Shown here: piece after piece, positions 7,377 through 16,766 of the stretch | How the letters are laid out: each line of letters opens with the position of its first letter | Position numbering within the stretch: the first letter of the stretch is position 1 | NCBI RefSeq assembly: GCF_007993815.1 | Contig: NZ_VJWE01000019.1 | Span: 176,480-240,479 of the forward strand | Length of the DNA: 64,000 nt | DNA from: Acidovorax delafieldii | Lineage (GTDB): Bacteria > Pseudomonadota > Gammaproteobacteria > Burkholderiales > Burkholderiaceae_C | Direction of reading: 5' to 3' | Position numbers and translations under genes: made by a program | Notes under the pieces: model-generated | What the model saw: only the letters and a program-made list of their open reading frames with translations | What the model was told of the DNA's origin: nothing | Database searches by the model: none

Positions 7377-9170
7377 ATGGAAATCTCCAAGGCTGAAATC
7401 TCTTCAGCAGCCGCTGCTTCGCAGGGCAACACTTCTCCCGCTTCCGGTTCGCAGGACCTCATGGGTTCTGAGATCCTCATCAAGGCCCTCCAGGCAGAGA
7501 ACGTCCAGTACATCTGGGGCTACCCTGGCGGCGCGGTTCTTTACATATATGACGCGCTCTACAAGCAAGACACCATCCAGCACGTGCTGGTGCGGCACGA
7601 ACAGGCCGCCGTGCACGCAGCCGACGGCTACGCTCGCGCCACGGGTGAAGTCGGCGTAGCCTTGGTCACTTCGGGCCCCGGCTTGACCAACGCCGTGACC
7701 GGCATCGCCACCGCGTACATGGACTCGATCCCCATGGTGATCATTTCTGGTCAGGTGCCTACGCCCGCCATCGGGCTTGATGCCTTCCAGGAATGCGATA
7801 CGGTCGGTATCACCCGCCCCATTGTTAAGCACAATTTTCTCGTCAAGGACCCGCGCGACCTGGCCGCGACGATGAAGAAGGCCTTCCATATTGCCCGTAC
7901 CGGCCGCCCGGGCCCTGTGGTGGTGGATGTGCCCAAAGATGTTTCCTTCAAGAAGGTGCCTTACACCGGCTATCCGCAAACGGTAGAAATGCGCTCGTAC
8001 AACCCCGTGCGCAAGGGCCATGGCGGACAGATCCGCAAGGCCCTGCAGTTGCTGCTGACGGCCAAGCGCCCTTATATCTACACGGGCGGCGGCGTGCTGT
8101 TGGGCAACGCCACCAACGAGCTGCGCACGCTGGTGGACATGCTGGGCTACCCGGTCACCAACACGCTGATGGGCCTCGGGGCCTACCCCGCATCGGACCG
8201 CAAGTTCCTGGGCATGCTGGGCATGCACGGCACCATCGAAGCCAACAACGCCATGCAGAACTGCGACGTGCTGCTGGCAGTGGGTGCGCGATTTGACGAC
8301 CGGGTGATCGGCAACCCCAAGCACTTCGCACAGAACGACCGCAAGATCATCCACGTCGATATCGACCCGTCGAGCATCTCCAAACGCGTGAAGGTCGACA
8401 TACCGATCGTCGGTGACGTGAAGGACGTGCTCACCGAGCTGATTTCCATGATCCGCGAGAGCAGCACCCGCCCTGACGCCGGTGCCCTGGCTGCCTGGTG
8501 GGACACCATTGAAGGCTGGCGCAAGCGCGAGTGCCTGAAGTACAGCATGGGCAGCGGCGATGTGATCAAGCCACAGTACGTGGTAGAGACGCTGTGGAAC
8601 ATGACGAAGGATGGTGATACATACATCACATCCGACGTGGGGCAGCACCAGATGTGGGCGGCGCAGTACTACCGCTTCGACGAGCCGCGCCGCTGGATCA
8701 ATTCCGGTGGTCTGGGCACGATGGGTGTGGGCATTCCCTATGCCATGGGGATCAAGCTGGCCAAGCCACAGTCCGAAGTGTTTTGTATTACGGGCGAAGG
8801 CTCGGTGCAGATGAACATCCAGGAACTGTCCACCTGCCTGCAGTACAACACGCCGATCAAGATCTGCTCGTTGAATAACCGTTATCTGGGCATGGTGCGC
8901 CAGTGGCAGGAGATCGAATATTCCGGTCGGTACAGCCACAGCTACATGGACGCGCTGCCCAACTTCGTGAAGCTGGCTGAGGCCTATGGCCACGTAGGGA
9001 TGCTGATCGAGCACCCCAAGGACGTGGAGCCCGCATTGCGCGAAGCCCGCAAGCTCAAGGACCGCACGGTGTTCATGGACTTCCGTACCGACCCCACCGA
9101 GAACGTGTTCCCGATGGTGCAGGCCGGCAAGGGCATCACCGAAATGCTGCTGGGGTCGGAAGACCTTTAA
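7377..9170 (+). CDS. ilvB: Acetolactate synthase, large (catalytic) subunit
   Basis: A 597-residue ThDP- and FAD-dependent enzyme that condenses two pyruvates to acetolactate, or pyruvate with 2-oxobutyrate, the first common step of branched-chain amino acid synthesis. N-terminal ThDP domain: IWGYPGGAVLYIYDALY, with the cofactor-activating Glu in VRHEQAAVHAADGYARATG. C-terminal ThDP/Mg domain: GEGSVQMNIQELSTC followed by SLNNRYLGMVRQWQ. The usual GDG Mg motif is GEG here, which I believe is common in betaproteobacteria. The first about 28 residues are a Ser/Ala-rich extension. ilvN and ilvC follow; the spacing to ilvN (144 bp) contains a repeat and a hairpin. Confidence 0.96.
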   Translation: MEISKAEISSAAAASQGNTSPASGSQDLMGSEILIKALQAENVQYIWGYPGGAVLYIYDALYKQDTIQHVLVRHEQAAVHAADGYARATGEVGVALVTSGPGLTNAVTGIATAYMDSIPMVIISGQVPTPAIGLDAFQECDTVGITRPIVKHNFLVKDPRDLAATMKKAFHIARTGRPGPVVVDVPKDVSFKKVPYTGYPQTVEMRSYNPVRKGHGGQIRKALQLLLTAKRPYIYTGGGVLLGNATNELRTLVDMLGYPVTNTLMGLGAYPASDRKFLGMLGMHGTIEANNAMQNCDVLLAVGARFDDRVIGNPKHFAQNDRKIIHVDIDPSSISKRVKVDIPIVGDVKDVLTELISMIRESSTRPDAGALAAWWDTIEGWRKRECLKYSMGSGDVIKPQYVVETLWNMTKDGDTYITSDVGQHQMWAAQYYRFDEPRRWINSGGLGTMGVGIPYAMGIKLAKPQSEVFCITGEGSVQMNIQELSTCLQYNTPIKICSLNNRYLGMVRQWQEIEYSGRYSHSYMDALPNFVKLAEAYGHVGMLIEHPKDVEPALREARKLKDRTVFMDFRTDPTENVFPMVQAGKGITEMLLGSEDL

Positions 9171-9177
9171 GCCAAAT

Positions 9178-9243
9178 CGGCCTCAGGCGCATGTTTTTCA
9201 TGTGCTACCAGCTATCGAATAGATAGCATCTAAATTTTTGACG
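9178..9243. repeat. Dispersed palindromic repeat, copy R4, between ilvB and ilvN
   Basis: Reads GGCCTCAGGCGCATG, then ATGTGCTACCAGCTATCGAAT and GATAGCATC. This gives the GGCC, GCGC...GCGCT-like palindrome and TAGCTATC core blocks of the family, here with GTGCT in place of GCGCT. It is non-coding and sits in the intercistronic region of the ilv operon. Confidence 0.6.
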
Positions 9244-9251
9244 AATCTATT

Positions 9252-9292
9252 GCCTGCCAAGCCCATGCATTACCGTGCATGGGGGAGGGCAG
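9252..9292 (+). promoter_or_regulatory. Two-part hairpin just upstream of ilvN
   Basis: CCCATGCA (9262-9269) pairs perfectly with TGCATGGG (9276-9283) around a TTACCG loop. The flanking CTGCC (9254-9258) pairs with GGCAG (9288-9292). The stack ends about 22 bases before the ilvN start and just before its AGAGGAA ribosome-binding site. It may tune ilvN translation or be a cis-regulatory RNA; a betaproteobacterial ilvH RNA motif has been described, but I cannot confirm that this is it. Confidence 0.45.
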
Positions 9293-9314
9293 CAAAAAGA
9301 GGAATCTCTTCATC

Positions 9315-9806
9315 ATGAAACACATCATTGCTGTCTTGCTGGAAAACGAGCCTGGTGCTCTTTCCCGCGTCGTGGGTCTGTTCTCGGCCCGTGGCTACAA
9401 CATCGAGTCGCTCACCGTGGCGCCCACCGAGGATGCATCGCTGTCGCGCATGACCATCCAGACCACGGGCTCCGATGACGTGATCGAGCAGATCACCAAG
9501 CATCTGAACCGCCTCATTGAAGTGGTCAAGGTGGTTGACCTCACCGAAGGTGCCTACACCGAGCGTGAGCTCATGATGGTGAAGGTGCGCGCGGTGGGCA
9601 AAGAGCGCGAGGAGATGAAGCGCATGGCGGATATCTTCCGTGGTCGCATCATCGACGTGACCGAGAAGAGCTACACCATCGAGCTGACGGGCGATCAGTC
9701 CAAAAACGACGCGTTCCTGCAAGCCATCGACCGCACGGCCATCCTGGAAACCGTGCGCACGGGCGCCAGCGGCATCGGCCGGGGCGAGCGAATTTTGCGT
9801 GTGTAA
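9315..9806 (+). CDS. ilvN: Acetolactate synthase, small (regulatory) subunit
   Basis: A 163-residue regulatory subunit that stimulates IlvB and confers valine feedback inhibition. The N-terminal ACT domain is seen as HIIAVLLENEPGALSRVVGLF followed by RGYNIESLTVAPTE; the C-terminal half has the ELMMVKVRA and FRGRIIDV segments of the small-subunit family. The ATG at 9315 is chosen because AGAGGAA lies 11 bp upstream and because the ACT domain begins at residue 2; an upstream in-frame start would run through the hairpin region. It ends with the conserved GERILRV. ilvC follows 63 bp downstream. Confidence 0.96.
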   Translation: MKHIIAVLLENEPGALSRVVGLFSARGYNIESLTVAPTEDASLSRMTIQTTGSDDVIEQITKHLNRLIEVVKVVDLTEGAYTERELMMVKVRAVGKEREEMKRMADIFRGRIIDVTEKSYTIELTGDQSKNDAFLQAIDRTAILETVRTGASGIGRGERILRV

Positions 9807-9866
9807 GACAATTCACCCCGTTTTTCCCATTTCAATCCCCCCAACAACGCATTTCAACCGGAGTGA

Positions 9867-10886
<1,020 letters not shown>

Positions 10887-10906
10887 TGTTTCGTTTCTGA
10901 AGCGTC

Positions 10907-10931
10907 AAAAGGCCACTTCGGTGGCCTTTTT
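10907..10931 (+). terminator. Intrinsic terminator after ilvC
   Basis: AAAAGGCCAC (10907-10916), a TTCG tetraloop, then GTGGCCTTTT and a further T: a perfect 10-bp stem with a stable tetraloop and a T tract. Confidence 0.9.
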
Positions 10932-11024
10932 CATTGGCGGGCGGCACGGTGTGCAGGCGCTACACTGCGGCCTTCGCCTTTTGCGCGCTTGGCAGTCGGC
11001 ATTCCTGCGGGAAATGGTTCAATA

Positions 11025-11070
11025 CTATAAATTTAATAGCTGCTTGTGCAATATTTGCAAGCGCTGGAGG
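11025..11070. repeat. Dispersed palindromic repeat, copy R5, supplying the pssA ribosome-binding site
   Basis: Reads ATTTAATAGCTGCTTGTGC, AATATTTGC, AAGCGCTGGAGG. The blocks TAGCTGCT, GTGC/GCGC and AAGCGCT(x)GAGG match the family. Its last five bases, GGAGG (11066-11070), are the Shine-Dalgarno sequence of pssA, 8 bp before the ATG. Confidence 0.65.
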
Positions 11071-11078
11071 TCTGTTTG

Positions 11079-11912
11079 ATGCATGACGGCAATGAGTCCA
11101 CCGAGAACCCCGGTGTGATGGTGCGCAAAAGGCGCAAAGGCATCTACATCCTGCCCAATCTGTTCACGCTGGCGGCGCTGTTTGGGGGCTTTTACTCCAT
11201 CGTCATGGCCATGAATGGCCGGTTTGATCAGGCGGCGGTGGGCGTCTTCTGCGCGATGGTGCTCGACAGCCTGGACGGGCGCGTGGCCCGCATGACCAAT
11301 ACCCAGAGTGCGTTTGGCGAGCAGATGGACTCGTTGTCCGACATGGTGTCCTTTGGTGCTGCGCCTGCCCTGATTGCCTATGAGTGGTCCCTGCAGGGTC
11401 TGGGCCGCTGGGGCTGGATTGCTGCGTTTGTGTACTGTGCCTGTGCGGCGCTTCGCCTGGCGCGCTTTAACGTGAATACGGGCGTTGTGGACAAGCGCTA
11501 TTTCCAGGGGCTGCCTTCACCAGCCGCTGCGGCCTTGGTGGCAGGATTTATCTGGTTGATGACCGAGCTGGGCGTGCGTCCCGGCGAAGACCACTGGCTG
11601 ACATGGAGCCAGGTGACCTGGATCATGTTCTCCTTCACGCTGTATGCAGGGCTCACCATGGTGACCAATGTGCCGTTCTACAGCTTCAAGGATGTGCAGA
11701 TGAAAAAGAGCGTGCCTTTTGCTGCCATCGTGCTCATCGCGCTGGGCATCGCTGTCATCAACATCCACCCCCCTATCGTGCTGTTTGGTGTGTTCGTGTT
11801 CTATGGCCTGAGTGGTTATGGTGTGTACGCCTGGCGCAAGGCCAAAGGGCAGCACAGCAGCGTGATCAGCACCTCTACCGACGAACCTGACGAGCGCGGT
11901 CTGCACAAGTGA
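11079..11912 (+). CDS. pssA: CDP-diacylglycerol-serine O-phosphatidyltransferase
   Basis: A 277-residue membrane enzyme that makes phosphatidylserine from CDP-diacylglycerol and serine, the precursor of phosphatidylethanolamine. The CDP-alcohol phosphotransferase signature DGxxARx(8)Gx(3)Dx(3)D is complete, in DSLDGRVARM, then FGEQMDSLSDMVSFG. About seven or eight membrane helices follow. The ATG at 11079 (MHDGNES) is chosen for the GGAGG 8 bp upstream; an in-frame start 33 bp earlier lies within the repeat R5. It sits between ilvC and leuA, an arrangement I recall from other betaproteobacteria. Confidence 0.94.
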   Translation: MHDGNESTENPGVMVRKRRKGIYILPNLFTLAALFGGFYSIVMAMNGRFDQAAVGVFCAMVLDSLDGRVARMTNTQSAFGEQMDSLSDMVSFGAAPALIAYEWSLQGLGRWGWIAAFVYCACAALRLARFNVNTGVVDKRYFQGLPSPAAAALVAGFIWLMTELGVRPGEDHWLTWSQVTWIMFSFTLYAGLTMVTNVPFYSFKDVQMKKSVPFAAIVLIALGIAVINIHPPIVLFGVFVFYGLSGYGVYAWRKAKGQHSSVISTSTDEPDERGLHK

Positions 11913-11951
11913 TGACCGTGATATCCGGCCAGTTGTGCTACATTGCGCCAT

Positions 11952-12005
11952 ATGAATTTGTTTGCTCTGGCGCTACTGCTACCTCCCCACGGGCGGAGAC
12001 AGTAG
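11952..12005 (+). CDS. leuL: leu leader peptide (attenuation), 17 residues
   Basis: ATG at 11952 encodes MNLFALALLLPPHGRRQ and stops at TAG 12003-12005. Five of 17 codons are Leu, three in a row, including two CTA codons that are rare in this GC-rich genome, as in the classic E. coli leuL. A terminator hairpin follows 22 bp later and leuA begins 112 bp after the stop. No Shine-Dalgarno sequence precedes it; a -10-like TACATT (11939-11944) would place transcription start at or next to the ATG, so the leader may be leaderless. The ribosome would stall at Leu codons when charged tRNA-Leu is scarce, preventing termination. Confidence 0.75.
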   Translation: MNLFALALLLPPHGRRQ

Positions 12006-12026
12006 GCGCACGCGCACACTTTCCAC

Positions 12027-12064
12027 AAAGGCCCGTTTGCACCCGCGACGGGCCTTTTGTTTTG
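12027..12064 (+). terminator. leuA attenuator terminator
   Basis: AAAGGCCCGT (12027-12036) pairs with ACGGGCCTTT (12048-12057), followed by the T-rich TGTTTT. GCCCGT (12031-12036) can alternatively pair with ACGGGC at 11989-11994, inside the end of the leader peptide coding region, giving a competing antiterminator. Together with the Leu-rich leader this is a textbook attenuation layout. Confidence 0.8.
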
Positions 12065-12117
12065 GGCGCCAGATTTCTACGTTGCGGGGCCCCACCCACT
12101 GATACCAGGAGAACAAC

Positions 12118-13656
12118 ATGGCTGACAAACTGATCATTTTCGATACCACCTTGCGCGATGGGGAGCAGTCTCCCGGCGCCTCGATGACCAAGGACGAGAA
12201 GCTGCGCATTGCCCGCCAGCTCGAGCGTCTGAAGGTGGATGTGATCGAGGCCGGTTTTGCAGCCAGCTCCAATGGCGACTTTGAAGCCGTTCAGGCGATT
12301 GCCAACGCCATCAAGGAGTCCACCATCTGTTCCCTGTCTCGGGCCAATGATCGTGATATTTCACGCGCTGCCGAGGCCCTCAAGGGCGCGGCGAGTGCCC
12401 GTATTCACACCTTCATTGCCACTTCGGCGTTGCACATGGAGAAAAAGCTGCGGATGACGCCTGACCAGGTGCTGGAGCAGGCCAAACAGTCGGTCCGTTT
12501 CGCCCGCAACCTGGTGGGTGACATCGAGTTCAGCCCTGAGGACGGCTACCGCAGCGACCCCGACTTTTTGTGCCGCGTGCTGGAAGCCGTGATTGCAGAA
12601 GGTGCCACCACCATCAACGTGCCCGATACCGTGGGCTATGCCGTTCCGGAGTTGTACGGCAACTTCATCAAGACACTGCGCGAGCGCATCCCCAATAGCG
12701 ACAAGGCGATCTGGTCGGTGCATTGCCACAATGATCTGGGCATGGCAGTGGCCAACTCGCTCGCCGGTGTGAAGATTGGTGGTGCGCGGCAGGTCGAATG
12801 CACCATCAACGGTCTGGGTGAGCGCGCCGGTAATTGCTCCCTCGAAGAGGTCGTGATGGCAGTCAAGACCCGCCGTGACTACTTTGGCCTTGAACTGGGG
12901 ATTGATACCCAGCACATTGTCGCAGCCAGCCGCATGGTCAGCCAGACCACTGGTTTTGTGGTGCAGCCCAACAAGGCCGTGGTGGGTGCCAACGCATTTG
13001 CTCATGCCAGCGGTATCCACCAGGATGGCGTGCTCAAGGCACGCGATACCTACGAGATCATGCGGGCGGAAGATGTGGGCTGGAGCGCCAACAAGATCGT
13101 GCTGGGCAAGCTCAGTGGTCGTAACGCCTTCAAACAGCGCCTGCAGGAACTGGGTGTCAGCCTGGACAGCGAAACTGAAGTCAACACCGCTTTCACGCGC
13201 TTCAAGGAATTGGCCGATCGCAAGAGCGAGATCTTTGACGAAGATATCTTGGCACTGGTGAGCGACGAGAGCGTGACTGCTGAAAAAGAGCAATACGGGT
13301 TCGTATCCTTGTTCCAGCAAAGCGAAACCGGTGAGCAGCCCCGTGCGCGCATCGTGTTCACCGTGGATGGGCATGAGGTGCGCGGCGAGGCCGAGGGCAA
13401 CGGTCCTGTCGACGCCTCGCTCAAGGCCATCGAATCGCATGTGAAGAGTGGCGCCGAAATGGTGTTGTATTCCGTCAATGCCATCAGTGGCTCTACCGAG
13501 AGCCAGGGCGAGGTCACAGTGCGGTTGCAGAACAGCGGGCGTGTGGTGAATGGTGTGGGCGCGGACCCAGACATCGTCGTGGCGTCGGCGAAGGCCTACC
13601 TTAGCGCTTTGAACAAGTTACAAAGTAAAGCCGATCGGGTGGCCGCACAAGGCTGA
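12118..13656 (+). CDS. leuA: 2-isopropylmalate synthase
   Basis: A 512-residue enzyme that condenses 2-oxoisovalerate with acetyl-CoA, the first committed step to leucine. The HMGL-like TIM barrel shows [15 protein letters not shown] at the start and [16 protein letters not shown] with the metal-binding histidines. [15 protein letters not shown] follows. The C-terminal part (about 390-512) is the LeuA regulatory domain that binds leucine for feedback inhibition. AGGAGA lies 9 bp before the ATG. Expression is probably controlled by the leader peptide and attenuator upstream. A strong terminator follows. Confidence 0.97.
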   Translation: MADKLIIFDTTLRDGEQSPGASMTKDEKLRIARQLERLKVDVIEAGFAASSNGDFEAVQAIANAIKESTICSLSRANDRDISRAAEALKGAASARIHTFIATSALHMEKKLRMTPDQVLEQAKQSVRFARNLVGDIEFSPEDGYRSDPDFLCRVLEAVIAEGATTINVPDTVGYAVPELYGNFIKTLRERIPNSDKAIWSVHCHNDLGMAVANSLAGVKIGGARQVECTINGLGERAGNCSLEEVVMAVKTRRDYFGLELGIDTQHIVAASRMVSQTTGFVVQPNKAVVGANAFAHASGIHQDGVLKARDTYEIMRAEDVGWSANKIVLGKLSGRNAFKQRLQELGVSLDSETEVNTAFTRFKELADRKSEIFDEDILALVSDESVTAEKEQYGFVSLFQQSETGEQPRARIVFTVDGHEVRGEAEGNGPVDASLKAIESHVKSGAEMVLYSVNAISGSTESQGEVTVRLQNSGRVVNGVGADPDIVVASAKAYLSALNKLQSKADRVAAQG

Positions 13657-13688
13657 GTGATCAATTTATAATTCACTCACTTTCTCGG

Positions 13689-13726
13689 AAAGTCGCGCAA
13701 GGTATTGATCTTGCGCGACTTTTTTT
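13689..13726 (+). terminator. Intrinsic terminator after leuA
   Basis: AAAGTCGCGCAAG (13689-13701) and CTTGCGCGACTTT (13710-13722) form a perfect 13-bp stem followed by a run of T. Confidence 0.92.
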
Positions 13727-13771
13727 GATTCTGTACACTGCTCAATAATTCTTACCGTTTGGAGCACTTTG

Positions 13772-14848
13772 ATGCACCATCGCCGCAACGCTGCAGTGAA
13801 TCGATTTTTCCAGTGGATGGGTTTCGCGCTCGTGAGCGCTGCCCTCATTTCCCCCTCTGTGCATGCGGCAGATGTCAAAAAGCCAGGGGTCAAAAAACAG
13901 CAGGTCAGCGCAAGCAACGCGAAGCGTGCCGTGGCACCACGCAAGGTGGCCGCCAGCATCAAGCCCACGCGCGTCGCTGCCCGGACTGCCAAAGCACCTA
14001 CCAAGGTGGCGTTTGTTCCAGCCAAGCCCTCTTTCGGCCAGATGGCGGGCTTGCACGAGGTCAATGATCCGCTGGACCTCAAGTCCAGCGTAGCGCTGGT
14101 GGTGGACCAAGACACCCATGAGGTGTTGCTCCGCAAGAACGATCAGGCTGTGCTTCCCATCGCCTCGCTGACCAAGCTCATGACGGGCATGCTGATTTCG
14201 CAGGCCAAGTTGCCCATGGACGAGCCTGTCACCATTACGCAGGACGATGTAGACACCGAAAAGGGGAGTCGGTCGCGTCTGACCGTGGGTACCACGCTAA
14301 CGCGTGGCGAGATGCTGCACTTGGCGCTGATGTCCAGCGAGAACCGGGCAGCCCATGCACTGGGTCGTACTTACCCGGGTGGGTTGGAGGTCTTTGTGAC
14401 GCAAATGAACTCCAAGGCCAAGTCGCTGGGCATGAACGATACTCACTATGTGGAGCCCACTGGTCTGTCCAGCCGTAACCAGTCCAGTGCCCGCGATCTT
14501 GCAACGCTGGTGGGTGTGGCGCATGGAGATCCTTTGTTGCGCGAGCTGTCCACTTCCCCCGGCTATGAAGTGGCGGTGGGGCATAAGACGCTTCAGTACA
14601 ACAACACCAACGGTCTCGTGAAAAATCCTACCTGGGACATCGGTCTGCAGAAGACCGGTTATATCTCCGAGGCAGGGCGTTGCTTGGTGATGCAAGCCCA
14701 GGTGGCCGGGCGCAAATTGATCATGGTGTTCCTGGACTCTGCAGGTAAATTCAGTCGATTGGGCGATGCCGAGCGGGTGCGCCGCTGGGTGGAGTCGAAT
14801 CCTTCGCTGGCCGCACCTTTACAGGCGGTACGGAGCAACAACGGCTGA
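13772..14848 (+). CDS. pbpG: D-alanyl-D-alanine endopeptidase/carboxypeptidase (PBP7-like, S11 family)
   Basis: A 358-residue periplasmic penicillin-binding protein that trims peptidoglycan cross-links or peptides. It has a signal peptide (about residues 1-32, ending SVHA-A) and a Lys/Ala-rich linker of about 55 residues. The three active-site motifs of the serine family are present: SLTK with nucleophile S132 and K135, SEN at 189-191, and KTG at 294-296. GGAG 7 bp before the ATG at 13772 decides the start over the TTG just before it. It is a single gene between two terminators. The distinction between endopeptidase and carboxypeptidase activity cannot be made from sequence alone. Confidence 0.9.
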   Translation: MHHRRNAAVNRFFQWMGFALVSAALISPSVHAADVKKPGVKKQQVSASNAKRAVAPRKVAASIKPTRVAARTAKAPTKVAFVPAKPSFGQMAGLHEVNDPLDLKSSVALVVDQDTHEVLLRKNDQAVLPIASLTKLMTGMLISQAKLPMDEPVTITQDDVDTEKGSRSRLTVGTTLTRGEMLHLALMSSENRAAHALGRTYPGGLEVFVTQMNSKAKSLGMNDTHYVEPTGLSSRNQSSARDLATLVGVAHGDPLLRELSTSPGYEVAVGHKTLQYNNTNGLVKNPTWDIGLQKTGYISEAGRCLVMQAQVAGRKLIMVFLDSAGKFSRLGDAERVRRWVESNPSLAAPLQAVRSNNG

Positions 14849-14870
14849 TAGGCAGACATCTCCCCACATG

Positions 14871-14905
14871 CGCCTGACAGGCTGGTCCTGTCAGGCGTTT
14901 TTGTT
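14871..14905 (+). terminator. Intrinsic terminator after pbpG
   Basis: CGCCTGACAG (14871-14880), 7-nt loop, CTGTCAGGCG (14888-14897) then TTTTTGTTT. Confidence 0.92.
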
Positions 14906-15123
14906 TGTAGTGCGAGTCCGTACTCGCAAATGGTCTTGGGTGAATCGGGTCAGCGGTCATCTCTTGCCTTGAATGGGTTGGGACGCGATGAGCTGGCAAG
15001 ACCGTGCCGGAGGCCTGCCGCGCGTGTCCCATCCACACCGTGCAGCGCCAGCCTCGATGCCTCAATGCGCCACTGCGGCCCCGTCCATGGCGCCTTTGGC
15101 AAATGGGGTGTGGATGTAGAACG

Positions 15124-15951
15124 TCAACGCAATTCGGTGCGTTGGTTGGTGATTGGGTTGTGACTGGCGTCGGTACTTGGTGTATGACCCAGGGCCAGTG
15201 AAATTTCGTTCGCCGTTGCTTGCAGCTTGGGGAGCCAGCCTTCATCCAGTCTGTCAGCGGGGGCTGAAATGGACAGGCCTGCTACCAGTTTTCCCTGGTC
15301 GTCATACACACCGGCTGCCATACAGCGCACGCCCAACTCAAGCTCTTCGTTATCGCGGGCAATGCCGTATTGCCGGGCCTTTGCCAGTTCTCGCTCCAGC
15401 ACGGGCAGCTGGGTGATGCTGTTGCGGGTATGGCCTGCAAGACCGGTGCGGGTGGCGTAGGCACGAACGCGCTGGGGGTCATCCAGTGCGAGGAAGAGCT
15501 TTCCTGTAGAGGTCAGGTGCAGTGGTGCCCTGCCGCCGATGGCTCGCACCACCTGCATACCCGACCGCTCACTGTAGGCGCGCTCCACATACACAATCTC
15601 ATCGCCCTGGCGCATGCTCAGGTTCACGGGCTGCTGGATCAGCTTGTGCAGACTGCGCATGGGGGTCAGCGCCGCATCACGAACGCTCAGGCGTGCCTTC
15701 ACCAGGTTGCCCAGCTCCAGCAGACGCATGCCGAGCCGGTAGCTGCCAGATTCGGGGCGGTCCACAAACCGTCCGATGGTCAGGTCATTCAGGATGCGGT
15801 GAGTCGTAGAGGGGTGCAGCCCTGTCTTTTCGCTGATTTCCTTGAGGGAAATCGCCTCTTCACGAGAAGCCAGAACATCGATCAGAGTGAACATGCGCTC
15901 AAGCACCTGAACGCTGGGTTTGAGAGGGATGCTGGAATCGGTTTTTTTCAT
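15124..15951 (-). CDS. IclR family transcriptional regulator
   Basis: A 275-residue regulator. The winged helix-turn-helix (about 12-72) contains ISLKEISEKTGLHPSTTHR; the effector-binding domain follows (about 80-255) with GLVAGLSI-type core (GKLVAGLSISAPADR) and the conserved ELELGVRCMAAGVYD segment around the ligand pocket. IclR proteins usually control catabolic genes for aromatic acids, acetate or sugars, but no catabolic gene is adjacent, so the target is unknown. It is downstream of bpt on the same strand with 56 bp between, which contains AT-rich sequence and may hold its own promoter. Nothing else is apparent in 14906-15123. Confidence 0.9.
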   Translation of the reverse strand: MKKTDSSIPLKPSVQVLERMFTLIDVLASREEAISLKEISEKTGLHPSTTHRILNDLTIGRFVDRPESGSYRLGMRLLELGNLVKARLSVRDAALTPMRSLHKLIQQPVNLSMRQGDEIVYVERAYSERSGMQVVRAIGGRAPLHLTSTGKLFLALDDPQRVRAYATRTGLAGHTRNSITQLPVLERELAKARQYGIARDNEELELGVRCMAAGVYDDQGKLVAGLSISAPADRLDEGWLPKLQATANEISLALGHTPSTDASHNPITNQRTELR

Positions 15952-16007
15952 GAGCGGCTATGGTGCGAAGGCCGCTACATTTTATCTTGTGAAATGTTAA
16001 CGCGTAT

Positions 16008-16766
16008 TCAGGTGCTCGCGTGGCCGGTGTCTGCTACCCGGTGCCATAGCCCATCGGTACGGATTTCATGGGGCACAAAGCGTGCCTTGTAGTTCATCTT
16101 GGGGCTGGTTTCTATCCAGTACCCCAGGTAGACATGGGGCAGGCCAAGTGCATGGGCTTGCGCAATTTGCCACATAACGTTGTAGGTGCCGTAGCTGCAA
16201 TGGGGCTCGGGTTCGTAAAACGTATACACGGCAGACAGGCCGTCATCGAGCACGTCAAGAATGGAGACCATCTTGAGCGCACCGGGTTCGCCTGATGCGT
16301 CGGTCTCGCGGAACTCCACCAGTCTTGAGTTCACCCTGCTTTGCAGCAGAAACTGTGTGTACTGGTCGATGCTGTCATGGTCCATGCCACCGCCTGCATG
16401 GCGGCCGTTCTGGTAGCGCAGGTACAGCTGGTAATGTTCGGGCACAAAACACAGCCGTAGCACCCGGGCCTGCAGTTGGCCGTGGCGTGTTGCCGCGCGT
16501 CTTTGACTGCGATCAGGCTTGAATTCGTTGACCAGGACCCGCAGCGGTGTACACGCCTGGCATCCGTCGCAATAGGGGCGGTAGGTGAACATGCCACTGC
16601 GGCGAAACCCTTTGGTTACGAGGTCGGAATAGAGATCGCTCTGGATCAGATGGCTGGGGGTGGCGACCTGCGATCGTGCCTGACGGTCCGGCAGGTAACT
16701 GCAGGGGTAGGGGGCTGTCGCGTAAAACTGCAGGGTCTGCAGTGGAAGGTCATTGAGTTGCGTCAT
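16008..16766 (-). CDS. bpt: Aspartate/glutamate leucyltransferase (arginyltransferase family)
   Basis: A 252-residue enzyme of the N-degron pathway that transfers leucine from Leu-tRNA to proteins with N-terminal Asp or Glu, marking them for ClpS/ClpAP. The N-terminal ATE domain shows [15 protein letters not shown] and the cysteine cluster [17 protein letters not shown]. The C-terminal domain contains FREtd and [16 protein letters not shown], then [15 protein letters not shown]. Assignment to Bpt rather than eukaryote-like Ate rests on lineage and size. Its ATG overlaps the aat stop by 4 bases (16763-16766), so the two N-degron transferases are translationally coupled. Confidence 0.93.
   Translation of the reverse strand: MTQLNDLPLQTLQFYATAPYPCSYLPDRQARSQVATPSHLIQSDLYSDLVTKGFRRSGMFTYRPYCDGCQACTPLRVLVNEFKPDRSQRRAATRHGQLQARVLRLCFVPEHYQLYLRYQNGRHAGGGMDHDSIDQYTQFLLQSRVNSRLVEFRETDASGEPGALKMVSILDVLDDGLSAVYTFYEPEPHCSYGTYNVMWQIAQAHALGLPHVYLGYWIETSPKMNYKARFVPHEIRTDGLWHRVADTGHAST

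Noticed and set aside
7404..9014. A 536-residue open frame opposite ilvB
   Set aside because: Its His/Val/Gly-rich product is unlike any family; the real gene is ilvB on the other strand.
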